A DNA stretch of 64,000 nt from Trichomonas vaginalis G3 (lineage: Eukaryota; Parabasalia; Trichomonadida; Trichomonadidae): the NCBI RefSeq assembly GCF_026262505.1, contig NC_067204.1, positions 24,149,300 through 24,213,299 on the forward strand, written 5' to 3'. Below are positions 48,889-58,581 of this stretch, piece by piece (position 1 is the stretch's first letter; each line of letters opens with the position of its first letter). A model generated the notes under the pieces. The model did not search any database and was not told the DNA's origin. It saw only the letters and a program-made list of their open reading frames with translations. A program made the position numbers and the translations under genes.

Positions 48889-49158
48889 CAATATTATTTG
48901 AACAAAAAAAGTGATTTGGACTTTACTAATGTCACCTCTTAATTTCGTTTGATATAAACTTAATCAAAATTCATATCAAACTTAATTTTATTTTCGAAAT
49001 GTTGGGGTAATCAAATTGATTCTAATGGTAGCTTCAGATTGGCCTTAATTTAAGCTTCCTCAGTCAATTGCTTTGGACATTTTTATTAAAAATAGACATT
49101 TTATACACGAAAGATTCAACAAGTTGAAGAATAGTATTCTACAGGCGTGAATAAAAAA

Positions 49159-51613
49159 ATGGGTGTTGAAGAATCAATTGTTCGGGCATTTATACAGAGA
49201 CCTGTAATTGAACTAATCGATAAAGGTGTCAAAGAATTGCCAGACTATGTAAATGTCCAACTCCCTTGCACAGAAATCAACCTAAAAGGAAATTTTATTC
49301 CTTGGCTACCAAGTGATCTGAAAAACCTAGTGCGACTGTGCTTATCACGAAATAGTTATATCCGCTTCCTCCGCCACTTGTTTCTGCAATTTTAACATAT
49401 TCTAATCTTGAAGTTCTCGATCTTTCATATAACAGCTTAACTGATATTGGAACATTGCTAAACAAAATGCCATCATTACGAACAGTTAATTTATTTGGAA
49501 ATAAACTTTCAACAATCAGATTTGAAAAGTCAAAAATAGAAAATATGGATCTCGGAAACAACAATCTAACTCAATTCCCTGTCTGTCCAGAAACTATTAC
49601 CAATTTAACTCTCGATAACAACAAAATTAATCAAATTGAAATCAAACAATCATTAGAAAAGCTGAAAAAGCTTTGCGCCTCCAATAATCAGATGATAACA
49701 TTTAACATTTTAAGTCTACTTCCCATTTTACTGATTCTTGACGTAAGTTATAACCAATTGACAACATTACCAGCTCTTAGTAACGTAGTTCCGAAACTTA
49801 GAGTCCTAGATATCACTTCTAACATGTTCCCTGATATACCAGATTTACCAAGAACAATTATCGAATTAAAAGCTTCATATAACAAACTTCGAGTAGTTCC
49901 TGATTTCATCAAATCGCTTTCTACTGTTAATATTATCGATTTCTCACATAATTACATAAAAACTGTTGATCAATCCCAAATTCCTACATATTTGGTTCAT
50001 TTCAGACTTCAGGACAACTGTTTGGAGGATGTTTCTTTGCCTAGCATCGGCGGAATTGAAAAAATTTATGTATGAAAAATCAATTATCTGAAATTCCAAA
50101 TGTAGGCTCTCCAAACTTGGCATCTGAGTTCTTTTTATCTCAGAACTGTATTAGAACTATCAAAATGACATCTTTCTCAAAGCTTGTGACGAAAATTGAT
50201 TTAACTAATAATAAGCTTAAAGAAATTCCACGAGAACTATTTGCATTACAGAATTTAGCATATTTATTCCTTAGCGGTAACAGAATATCAAAAATCCCTT
50301 CATCAATTGGAAAATCTCAAATTATATTTTTGGCAATTTCAGGAAATCAGCTCAAGCGTCTTCCAAAAAGACTCCCACCAACATTAGAATACCTTTTAGC
50401 CTCAGATTGTAACATTTCGGAAATTCCTGAAATAATTTATAAACTTGAAGACCTCCAAGAGCTTGATTTGTCACATAACCATATATCTATTGTTCCATCA
50501 TTGCCAACTGTTAAAAAATTAATGCTAAATGATAATGAATTAACAGAATTTCCAGTAGATATTCCTGAATGCGAGTATTTGGACGTTTCTTGCAATAAAA
50601 TCCAGCAAATTCCTCATGAGAATAAGACACAAATGCTTAAATACCTTGATTTAAGCAGTAATCAGCTAATTGAGTTTAATTCCGAAATGAAATTCGAAAA
50701 TCTCCGAATTCTTAAGCTTCAATTCAACCGTATTTCATCTCAATTAGACTTGTCTAACTTCCCCAAGCTTTCCCAAATAGATTTGTCCTCGACAAATGTC
50801 ACATTTAAAGAATCTCCTCCTCCAGGGCTGATTGTTTGTTCTCCAGAGAAGAAACTGGACAAGAACTACTTCATTCGCTACTCCAATCCAGATACAGCAT
50901 GCGGATATGCCTCAACTCTTGGAATCCGGCAACTTCGAGAAGATATCGCAATTGCACAAACATTTTTATTGAATGGAATTAATTTATATGGCATTGTTGA
51001 TGGAAGGAACTACGACAAATCCCATGTTTTCGTTGCGAACCAGATTGTCAGACAAATTCTCGAAGAAGATGACATTACAAACGAAATTGTTATCTCCCGT
51101 GTTGCAAAGGCTGTTGAGAAAAGCTATTGGTCGGAAATGAAGAATCCTGGTTCGATTGATAACAAATTCTCTGTTCCTGAGTACGCTTTTGTCCTAATGC
51201 ATAAGAAAGATGCTATTTTCTGTGCATCTGGAAACATAAGAGCTTTAGTTATTGGTACTTCAACGTTTGAAGTTGAATCTACTTTAGTATTCGGTACACC
51301 ACAGTTGGGAGTTTCGTTAAATAGGTCATACGGAGTTTTCTCTGGCCCAACAACGATGTCTATTGGTCGAAATGAGGTTTATTCGAAAGAAATAAATACA
51401 AATGCGACAAAAATTTCATTGAAGGATGGAAGATGGTTGCTACTTCTTTCTGCTGCTGTAAGAGACCATTTAACAGTGAAAGATATTATTTCTTTGTCAG
51501 AAAAAGCAAAAGATGCAAATAATTTTGCTCAAAGAATAAGAGATGCAACATACTCCGCCCTAAACTGTGATAATATTACAGTAATTGTTGTAGATCTTGA
51601 AAAAATGCCTTGA
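49159..51613 (+). pseudogene. Leucine-rich repeat protein with C-terminal PP2C-like domain, frame interrupted twice
   Basis: From ATG 49159 (MGVEESIVRAFIQRP). About 20 short LRRs of the 22-24-residue class fill residues about 40-560 (LEVLDLSYNSLTDIG, LKYLDLSSNQLIEFN). The last 250 residues are a PP2C-like domain: YSNPDTACGYASTLGIRQLR, INLYGIVDGRNYDK, and a final CDNITVIVVDL. The usual DGHGG is replaced by VDGRNYD, so metal binding and phosphatase activity are doubtful. LRR-PP2C order recalls PHLPP and the N-terminal part of fungal adenylate cyclase. The frame shifts by -1 at about 49356 (TT where TTT is expected) and again at about 50074. Confidence 0.82.
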
Positions 51614-52375
51614 TTTATTTAATATTAATATTATCTTTGGAATTTTCAAAGATTTCCAGTTAATTGTATAATATTTTATCTTTATTTTATATATAAAAAG
51701 TCATGTTATACTACATATACTTTTCTACAATGCATTTCTCCTCATTTTGTTGTATTTCATTATCTAGAGTAATAATTTCGGAATATTACTTGATTATTTT
51801 TATTATTGATTACAATAATAGCAAGATTTAACATCAAAATACCCTCAATTTGAGGGTACATGTTTACTATTTTTCAAAGATTGCAATAGTTTTTCTATGA
51901 GCCCTATTGATTAGATCATATAGGCACTATTCTTCAAGCATTTTTTCCTTTAGGATAAAAATGTTTCAAACTGAAGTGAAGTTTCTCCATTTTCTGCCAT
52001 TCCTGCCTTTTGTCTTAAAATTATGATAGCAGCTAATCCTTTTCATAAATTATTTAGCAACATCTTATGCATATATGAGATATTGTTAAATGATATTATA
52101 GGAACGAGAAAACTCCGTGGCGAATCCAGTAGTACAGATGAGAAATTGTTGATGATTTTGGAGAATTCTTGGTATGAGATATTACAAGAATTCAATTCCC
52201 TGATTAGAAGTGATTAAGAGATTCGCCCTGGTAGAAAAGAATATTGATTATTATAAGGTCGATGAAAAAACGAGCGTTTTTAAAAAACCGCCGTTTGAGA
52301 GGAAAATTGAGAGCCCCGATGTATACTTTTTGACATTGTCAAAAACTTTGAAAGGACTAAAAAATTTAGTGTCAG
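51614..52375. other. Gene-poor A/T-rich DNA after the LRR-PP2C gene
   Basis: Only open frames of about 60 codons without family resemblance (52023-52217, 52210-52401). No feature supported. Confidence 0.5.
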
Positions 52376-52946
52376 AAAGTTTACAAATGTATACTTTCTG
52401 ACAAACAGACTCTCAGAAAGTACTCAAACTGTGGTTTTTAATTTCCGCACTTTTTTACAGAATCCTAGGCCTTTTGGGAACTAGGAAAGAGTAGTAAGAG
52501 TACTTTAAGGCAATGCTCATTACTAAGTCTCTCATTTGATGAGAGATTTCGGAATGAACATTGCCCAGTTCGAGTAAACTTACATCCATGACCCTCAAGG
52601 GTTCAGGGAGTAGTACTGTAGTCCATGAGAGCAATAACGTATAACTAATATCGCCAGAAGCACAACAATTACGCAGCCTAGCTACGCTATCCTAGCATGG
52701 AAGACCCATTGGAGATCTCCAGCCGAAATCACTTGCTGATGTGGATGGAACAGCACTATGATTGGCCAGATCAAAGGCTGCGTAGCATCCCAGCAAGTAG
52801 ATAGTCGGCGGCAACACCAGCTGTGGTCCACCATGAGATTATGACACTTTTGCGATTTGGCGCCAAACTTTTTTTGGTATTGGCAAACAAGTGGCAAAAA
52901 TGTCATTTTACAAATGTAAACTTTGTAAAGTTAAAATGTCATTTTT
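52376..52946. repeat. Interval bounded by related near-palindromes
   Basis: 52376-52397 and 52907-52924 share the core TTTACAAATGTA followed by ACTTT; each forms a near-palindrome with AAAGT/ACTTT arms. The left copy is inside GTCAGAAAGT...ACTTTCTGAC. On the right side AAAATGTCATTTT occurs twice (about 52898 and 52933). The GC-rich island lies between these flanks, as if it were an inserted unit. No transposase is present. Confidence 0.5.
52440..52860. other. GC-rich island of unknown origin (structured RNA or foreign coding remnant)
   Basis: About 420 bp with near-balanced base composition inside DNA that is otherwise strongly A/T-rich. It can fold: GGCAATG (52509) with CATTGCC (52558), enclosing TCTCTCAT-ttg-ATGAGAGA; ACGCAGCC (52670) with GGCTGCGT (about 52786); and GGAGATCTCC. 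The minus strand also has long open stretches with a balanced amino-acid content, so a decayed foreign gene is the other option. I recognise no RNA family or protein. Confidence 0.4.
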
Positions 52947-52989
52947 CCTAAAATGTACCGCACTCTAGGGGTTGCTAATGGCAGAAACG

Positions 52990-55850
52990 TGAGATTTGAA
53001 TGGGGCTTCCGTTTTTTGTCTCATACCTATAATATATGTTCTATTTCTGATTCTCTTTCGATATATCATAAATTTAATCTTTTTTTGGAAGCAACAAAAT
53101 TTCGGATTTCCTAAAAATTAATGAAAACTTTAATATAGAAATAGCATATGATTTTAATGCGATTGCACAAGGATTAAAAAGAATTTTGGAAGGCATAAAA
53201 AATTGTGATGTTTACAATTTATTTTGACACTCAATGAGCTTTTAAAAAAATTGTTTTTAAGACTAAAAATTAAGTTTATTCAAACAACAATGATACAAAT
53301 AGGTAATTTACTTAGTATATTTTTATCTCCCTCAAGCTCGAGTCTCGATTTCTTCTTTGAGCTCGAGATTGAATAGTATAATCTAGCCAAGTCGGCACAT
53401 GTATTTTTTTGATCTGGCGCCGAATGCTTTTGTTTTCCCTCTCTTCTTATTGTGTTCTTCTCATCTTCTGTTTTTGTTCTTTTCTTTTGTATACTATTAT
53501 TGCAAAATTTGTTTTTTCTGTCGGTTGTTTCGAAAGTTATGAGGTAATTTTGTATTTATTTTGTTTTTGTATATGTGTTGTCGCTAAGTTCTTAAGAATT
53601 TTTGTAGTTTCGGGTGAATGATTTGAATAATGTGTGAAAAAGTTTTGTTTTTGTTGCTGATCTTGAGTAGGCGTGGGGTATGCTATCTAGGAGCCTCTTC
53701 TGTTCTGTCTGATTGCATGCTTGGTGTTTCCAAAAAAATTACGAAAGCTAAAAAGGATAGATCAAAGTGTAGTGGGCAAGCCACAAATTTTATAAATTAA
53801 AATTTTTTTGGAAAAAAATTTTAAAAATTAACTTATATTTTAATTTTGAAACGAGAATGTATGGATTAAGTCAAAATTAAATCGACAAATCAATTTGATT
53901 TTATATAGAAATATCATTTATTACATCATTTTCATATAGTGGCTTAATAAATTTTAATATTTTTTATTTATAATCTAAAGTAAAAGAATATAATTTTTGA
54001 ATTAGACTACTATCATATATGTCACTCATTATCATAATTATTTGAGAATGCAATTTTGTGGTAAATTTCAAATCCAAATTGAGCTTAAAATCCTAATTTA
54101 TCTCAAAGCAATCAGAAATATACAATACTCTCGAAGTATAGATAAGATTACATTAAGTAATATTTGTTTAAATAAGATAAAAAATGGGAAAAATTTGCAT
54201 TTATTCGTATATTAGGAATTTAACAAAAAGTGTTTTGTAGAATGTCGTATCGAAGGTTCTAAAAGGTGGTTTGTGATGCTTTTATGAATTTGAGTGAAGA
54301 TGATAAAATTTAAATTATAAAAAATTAGATTCTAATTTGAAGTACAAGAATTACATAATTTACAATGACAAAGAATTTCTAGCAGTGTAAACTCGTAATT
54401 CCTTACGCGAAATAAAGAATTCGTAAAATAGTTTATTACCAATAAAAAAAATGAATGAGCATTATAGAATTGGGCAAGGAATGAATGTTACCATACTAAT
54501 TCTACGAAATTTTGAGTTTGAATGAAATTATCTGATAAGATTTCTTGAGATCCAGACAAAACCATATGGGTTAACACGGGATCACATATGTGATTCAATT
54601 GCTCATATTGAAGTCTGGAATCAACCTCACTCTTGAGCCAATACATTGAATTTGACACTCGAGTGTCAAAAAAATGCTCATTTTAGATGGGGGCGATACC
54701 CAAAACTACCAGATTTGCCATTTTTTGAGGGGAAATAACTGTTTTTTTAGCTGGCAGATTTTTTTAGTAAAAAATTCTGCAAAAAAGTTAACTTTAATAA
54801 TATATCATGTATATGCATGAAGATAATTGGATAACAAAAGATATAATGGAAGTTTGATTAGAGATCGCTTTGACAAAATCAACAGAGAAAATTTTAGCCT
54901 GAAAATGTAATAGCCAGTCGTATGATTATATAGGTAGATATGGTTTTCAAAAGAATTGAAAGATTTGTTGGAAATTCTCAAATAAGAAAGTGAATAGACA
55001 TTATTAAGCCTAATCGAAGTGAAAATATGTGTGCAAATATAGATAAGATTGTATTAATGAAGCCACTAATATTTTATAATAGTACAATGTAAAGCAATAA
55101 CTTTTATGACAACTCATTGAATTAGAAAACTTCACAGAAAATAAAGTGCTAGTAGAATGATACGATATCAATTTTGCTAGGTTATAATGTTGGTGGGCAG
55201 AAAAAGTGTCAAGAATTAAAAGTAAATTATAAAAAAATATGTTATAACTAAGAATATTATGAATAAAAAATTAAATAGTATTTAAATACTTAGAAATTGA
55301 ATTTTTTCAAAATATTGTATCACACTGAAAATTCAGAAATGAAAATGCCTCTACATGAATATTGTAATTAGAACATGAACAAATTGAAATAAACTGATTG
55401 AATTTTATTTTTCAATATGCACTTTTCATTAGTTAATATTTCGTTTTAACTCTTTATAAAATAAATAAATTTAAATTAAACATATTAAATATAGAACTTT
55501 CAGAAAAATTAAAAGAGTACGTTGAGACTAATTGTATAAATAACAGTTGGTTTGTTTATATCTATATCATATATCAATATTGTCTTCTCCTTTCAAAAAC
55601 ATTTCTTCAAAATATCACTACGCTTGTTTACTTAACATAAAAGCTTCCCAAAATTTTCCTTACAAACTGAAATTCTGAGTGAGATGTAAAAAATTGATAT
55701 AAAATTCTAATGGCATTTAAAAATTGTTGCCCAATACATTTCATAAAATTCGTTTTTATTAAAAAAGATCATAATATAGTCCTCTATTCATTATCTAAAT
55801 TTTATTATCCCCTTATCAATTTTTAATTATTATGTAATCAAAAAGGTAGT
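52990..55850. other. 2.9-kb gene-poor A/T-rich region
   Basis: No gene supported. It contains a CTCAAGCTCGAG / TTTGAGCTCGAG inverted pair near 53330-53370, a perfect 18-bp palindrome TTGACACTCGAGTGTCAA (54652-54669), and a copy of its half-site TTTGACACTC at about 53224. It leads into the right Maverick, whose left end must lie near 55.8 kb but could not be fixed. Confidence 0.5.
54652..54669. repeat. Perfect 18-bp palindrome
   Basis: TTGACACTCGAGTGTCAA reads the same on both strands. It stands alone in non-coding DNA. It could be a protein-binding site or a fused pair of repeat ends. Confidence 0.8.
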
Positions 55851-55883
55851 GGGGCTTCCAGGCGCGTTGCGCCCTCTAGCCCC
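55851..55883. terminator. Strong GC-rich hairpin at the edge of the right Maverick
   Basis: GGGGCT-tcca-GGCGC-gtt-GCGCC-ctct-AGCCCC: outer stem 6 bp, inner stem 5 bp, with a symmetric 4-nt internal loop. It is by far the most GC-rich spot in the surroundings. It lies about 280 bp upstream of the methyltransferase and just past the acidic minus-strand frame, so it could mark a transcript end or an element end; the function is inference. Confidence 0.5.
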
Positions 55884-55928
55884 GAAGATGTTTAGTATAA
55901 ATGAAGTTTTTATTCGGAAAATTGTTAG

Positions 55929-56070
55929 TCTTCTGGTGTGAATTTGGAGGACTCTTCTTGGATAGAGTCTTGTATTTCCTCCTCCTCTTCTTCCTCCTCC
56001 ATTGCTTCTGGGAAGAAGCCTTCTTCTGGGTCGAAAACATTATATAATGTGTCACTTTTCACAAATTATA
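55929..56070 (-). other. Acidic C-terminal-like open frame at the Maverick edge
   Basis: A minus-strand frame ending at 55929 reads DPEEGFFPEAMEEEEEEEIQ then DSIQEESSKFTPED. I see no ATG except an internal one and no family. The pure Glu tract and fixed stop suggest a real coding tail, possibly of a Maverick gene whose 5' part is missing here. Low confidence. Confidence 0.3.
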
Positions 56071-56107
56071 TATGTTTTCATGTTTTGTCACTTTTCTATC
56101 ACTTTTC
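56052..56107 (+). promoter_or_regulatory. Three TCACTTTTC initiator-like motifs before the methyltransferase
   Basis: TCACTTTTC occurs at 56052-56060, 56088-56096 and 56099-56107, upstream of the ATG at 56138. Each fits the host initiator consensus, suggesting that the Maverick uses host transcription starts and may have several start points. Confidence 0.6.
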
Positions 56108-56137
56108 GGGTAAAAACATTTTTATTATTATATATAA

Positions 56138-56956
56138 ATGAATTTTACAAAACCTCCGTTACCGTTCTTTGGAAATAAGAGTAGATGTAAAGATATTATA
56201 TTGAGAGAACTTAAGAAACTACCGAATGATCTAACATTTGTAGATTTGTTCGGTGGAAGTTTCTATATATCCCATTTATGTCATACAATATTCCCAGACT
56301 CAAAGATTATATGCAATGATTTCGACAACTATATGGACCGTCTCAAACATATTCCAGACACAAACAATATATTGAAAGAGTTGAAAGAAAAGATTCAGAT
56401 AGGTAAAATGGAACGTATACCATTAGATAAGAAAAATATTGTGAGAGAGGTTTTGAAAAAAGCAGAATATATAGACTGGGATAGTATATCTGCTAGACTA
56501 TTATATAGTGGTTCTATAAGAGTTCATGACATTGAAACACTTATGTCAAAAGTTTTATATCTTAACTATACAAATGTTTTCAAAGAGGACATAGAAAAAT
56601 ATATTGAGGGTATAGAGTTTGTGAGATGTCATTGGACAGAGTTGTATGAAAAATATAAAGACAAGGAAAATGTTTTCTTTATAGTGGACCCGCCGTTCTA
56701 TAACACATGGGGTTTTCAATACCAAGTAGACTGGACTTTGAGAGACTCTTTAGAAACTTTAGACGTTATACATAACCATCCATGCTTTTACTTTACATCC
56801 GATAAAAGTGGTTTGGAAACCGTTATGAGATGGTTAGAGGACATACATGACTATGAGTTTAGATATGACAAGATAGAATATGAGAGAGGTCCTATAAACC
56901 GGAGAAAGTGTCATAACAAAGAAATTTTATTAGTAAGTAAATGTGGTTTGAAATAG
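56138..56956 (+). CDS. DNA N6-adenine methyltransferase, Dam/D12 class
   Basis: 272 aa. PFFGNKSRCKDIIL (motif X, about residue 8), FVDLFGGSFYISHL (motif I, SAM binding, about 33), IICNDFDNYMDRL (motif II, about 53), and VFFIVDPPFYNTWGFQYQ (motif IV, DPPF, about 182). This order is that of Dam-type enzymes that methylate adenine N6 in DNA. 6mA is abundant in T. vaginalis and Maverick-borne methyltransferases have been proposed as its source. The target sequence cannot be told. It could protect or mark the element. Its stop overlaps the start of the next small frame (56941). Confidence 0.88.
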   Translation: MNFTKPPLPFFGNKSRCKDIILRELKKLPNDLTFVDLFGGSFYISHLCHTIFPDSKIICNDFDNYMDRLKHIPDTNNILKELKEKIQIGKMERIPLDKKNIVREVLKKAEYIDWDSISARLLYSGSIRVHDIETLMSKVLYLNYTNVFKEDIEKYIEGIEFVRCHWTELYEKYKDKENVFFIVDPPFYNTWGFQYQVDWTLRDSLETLDVIHNHPCFYFTSDKSGLETVMRWLEDIHDYEFRYDKIEYERGPINRRKCHNKEILLVSKCGLK

Positions 56957-57072
56957 GACTACTTGTTTTAGGTTTTTTCCATTGTGTCATTTATTTATTT
57001 GACGTGGCAGAAAAGTACAGAGAATATGAAGATGAACCAATGCCTGCAAATGTTCAGTATATGTACTCGTAA
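56941..57072 (+). CDS. Small single-pass membrane protein, 43 aa
   Basis: MWFEIGLLVLGFFHCVIYLF forms one membrane helix (residues about 3-20) followed by an acidic tail (DVAEKYREYEDEPM). The ATG overlaps the last 16 nt of the methyltransferase gene in another frame. Short, but with a clear TM-plus-tail layout in a compact gene row; comparable small membrane proteins occur in virus-like elements. Confidence 0.5.
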   Translation: MWFEIGLLVLGFFHCVIYLFDVAEKYREYEDEPMPANVQYMYS

Positions 57073-57095
57073 GAGATATTTTTATCTAATATTAA

Positions 57096-57458
57096 ATGGA
57101 CGCACAGAACTTAGCGAATGCACAGCAACCTGGACAACCAAACCCAGAGAATATTCCAAATGAAGTTAGAATACAAACTGCAATGGCAAACTATGGTCAA
57201 GTGCCAACAGATGTACAAATGCAAACTGCCATGTCAAATGACGCTGCGTTAGGTTTGCCACCATGGTATGCAAATATGAGATGGAAAGAGTTTTATACAA
57301 ACCCTGAAGTGGGATATAAACAACTTTATGCAGATGACGCGAACACAGGAGTTGACCCAGAATATGTTTTCTACCAGAGGAGAAACAGAATGTATGAGCT
57401 CCAGTTAAAGAATGCAATGGAACTCAGAAGGAAACGTAAGAGACTAGGCGGACATTAG
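57096..57458 (+). CDS. Hypothetical Maverick protein, 120 aa
   Basis: Hydrophilic N-terminus rich in Gln/Asn/Pro with two similar segments (RIQTAMANYGQVPTDV, QMQTAMSNDAALG), then an aromatic part (PPWYANMRWKEFYTNPE) and a very basic end (ELRRKRKRLGGH) that could bind DNA or target the nucleus. No family is recognised. It starts 24 bp after the 43-aa protein. Confidence 0.55.
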   Translation: MDAQNLANAQQPGQPNPENIPNEVRIQTAMANYGQVPTDVQMQTAMSNDAALGLPPWYANMRWKEFYTNPEVGYKQLYADDANTGVDPEYVFYQRRNRMYELQLKNAMELRRKRKRLGGH

Positions 57459-57476
57459 ATTTTTACATATAGTAAA

Positions 57477-57710
57477 ATGGGTTTCTTCAGTAAGATAGGA
57501 AACTTCTTTCGAAATGTTGGAAGAGGTATATGGAATGGAATAAAATCTGTCGGAAGAGGAGTATGGAACGGTGTCAAAAATATTGGTAAAAGAGTAGGTC
57601 AGTTTGTTGGTATTATACCTAAAGACCCTGAACCAGAAGAACAAGCTCCTGTAATACAACAGCCTGAACCTGCACCACAGTCAAGTTGGCAACCACAACC
57701 GGTATATTAA
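57477..57710 (+). CDS. Small amphipathic virion-like protein, 77 aa
   Basis: MGFFSKIGNFFRNVGRGIWN then GIKSVGRGVWNGVKNIGK: repeated G(I/V)WNG(I/V)K helical units, then a Pro/Gln-rich tail. The layout (basic amphipathic helices with Gly) matches the small proteins at 8266 and 8511 in the left Maverick. A membrane-active or core protein role is inferred. Confidence 0.6.
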   Translation: MGFFSKIGNFFRNVGRGIWNGIKSVGRGVWNGVKNIGKRVGQFVGIIPKDPEPEEQAPVIQQPEPAPQSSWQPQPVY

Positions 57711-57714
57711 AAAG

Positions 57715-58563
57715 TTATATTTTTATCGTTCGATAGTAGTTGTATATGAAACTAAGTTCTAAGTAAAACGCATGGTATAATGGAATTATTCTTTTTCTTC
57801 CATCTGTAGTAAACCGTACTTGAAAGTCTGAAATACTTCCACTTGGTGGTTCGTATAACTTTGTAGGTTTTTCGTAAAAGTCATTTGCCAAGCATAAGAA
57901 AGAGTTTTGGGCGCCAGAAAATGAAGCATGAACAATAATAGCATCTGGGTCGAAAACATCTTTAAATAAATATGGTTCATCTCTTGCATATCGACTGTAG
58001 ATATTTGCTAAAGGAGGTTCAACTTTCTGATTTAACATTCTTTGCAAATAATACCATGACATTGCAGTGAATTCTGTATATATTTGTTCGTCTTTATTTG
58101 AATTGTCTTCGTAGATTTGAAATGACACTTGTGAATTTTGTTTGTCATATACAATTCTCACATAAAGTGTGCTATCGGTATTCGCATATTCATCAGCATA
58201 TTTTGCATAACATGAATTTATTTTATCTTCTATATTTTTTAATGCAGCCTGTAGAGAAGATGAGAGGTCAACTTGTATTAGCTCAATTTCTTCCCACCTT
58301 TTTCGTTGCCCTTCAGATGTATAATCTATATGAAACCTTACAATAAATGGAAAACTTTTATCTTCTACAGACACAAACTTTACTCTTCGAAAGCCAATAG
58401 CTTTTGTGACAGATGGGTCTCTTAACCATCTTAATGGGTAGTCAAAACGATAGCCTTCATGCTTTACGGTATCTGTCTCAAACTTTTGACCGACATTAGT
58501 AAAAAGTTCATCTAATGGTTTAGTTGTAGCAACTCTAGAATTTTCTTTTTCTATTGGAAGCAT
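57715..58563 (-). CDS. Hypothetical Maverick structural-like protein, 282 aa
   Basis: Starts MLPIEKENSRVATTKPLDEL; largely beta-strand prediction in the middle (FPFIVRFHIDYTSEG, TLYVRIVYDKQNSQVSFQIY) and a C-terminus IPLYHAFYLELSFIYNYY. No signal or membrane anchor. Size and position next to the fibre gene would suit a minor capsid (penton/base) protein, but there is no motif to prove it. It starts 19 bp from the divergent fibre gene. Confidence 0.55.
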   Translation of the reverse strand: MLPIEKENSRVATTKPLDELFTNVGQKFETDTVKHEGYRFDYPLRWLRDPSVTKAIGFRRVKFVSVEDKSFPFIVRFHIDYTSEGQRKRWEEIELIQVDLSSSLQAALKNIEDKINSCYAKYADEYANTDSTLYVRIVYDKQNSQVSFQIYEDNSNKDEQIYTEFTAMSWYYLQRMLNQKVEPPLANIYSRYARDEPYLFKDVFDPDAIIVHASFSGAQNSFLCLANDFYEKPTKLYEPPSGSISDFQVRFTTDGRKRIIPLYHAFYLELSFIYNYYRTIKI

Positions 58564-58581
58564 ATTTTATCTATAATAAAA

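Noticed and set aside
52440-52860. RNase P RNA or another known ncRNA in the GC-rich island
   Set aside because: A GGAAAGAG and a GGAACAG segment recall conserved regions, but I could not build a P4 pairing or the required spacing.
52440-52860. Endogenised dsRNA-virus fragment in the GC-rich island
   Set aside because: Composition would fit, but no polymerase or coat motif is recognisable, so there is no basis for the name.
53409-53621. 70-codon frame rich in hydrophobic and Cys residues
   Set aside because: It begins at TTG, not ATG, and reflects T-rich DNA; no context supports a membrane protein.
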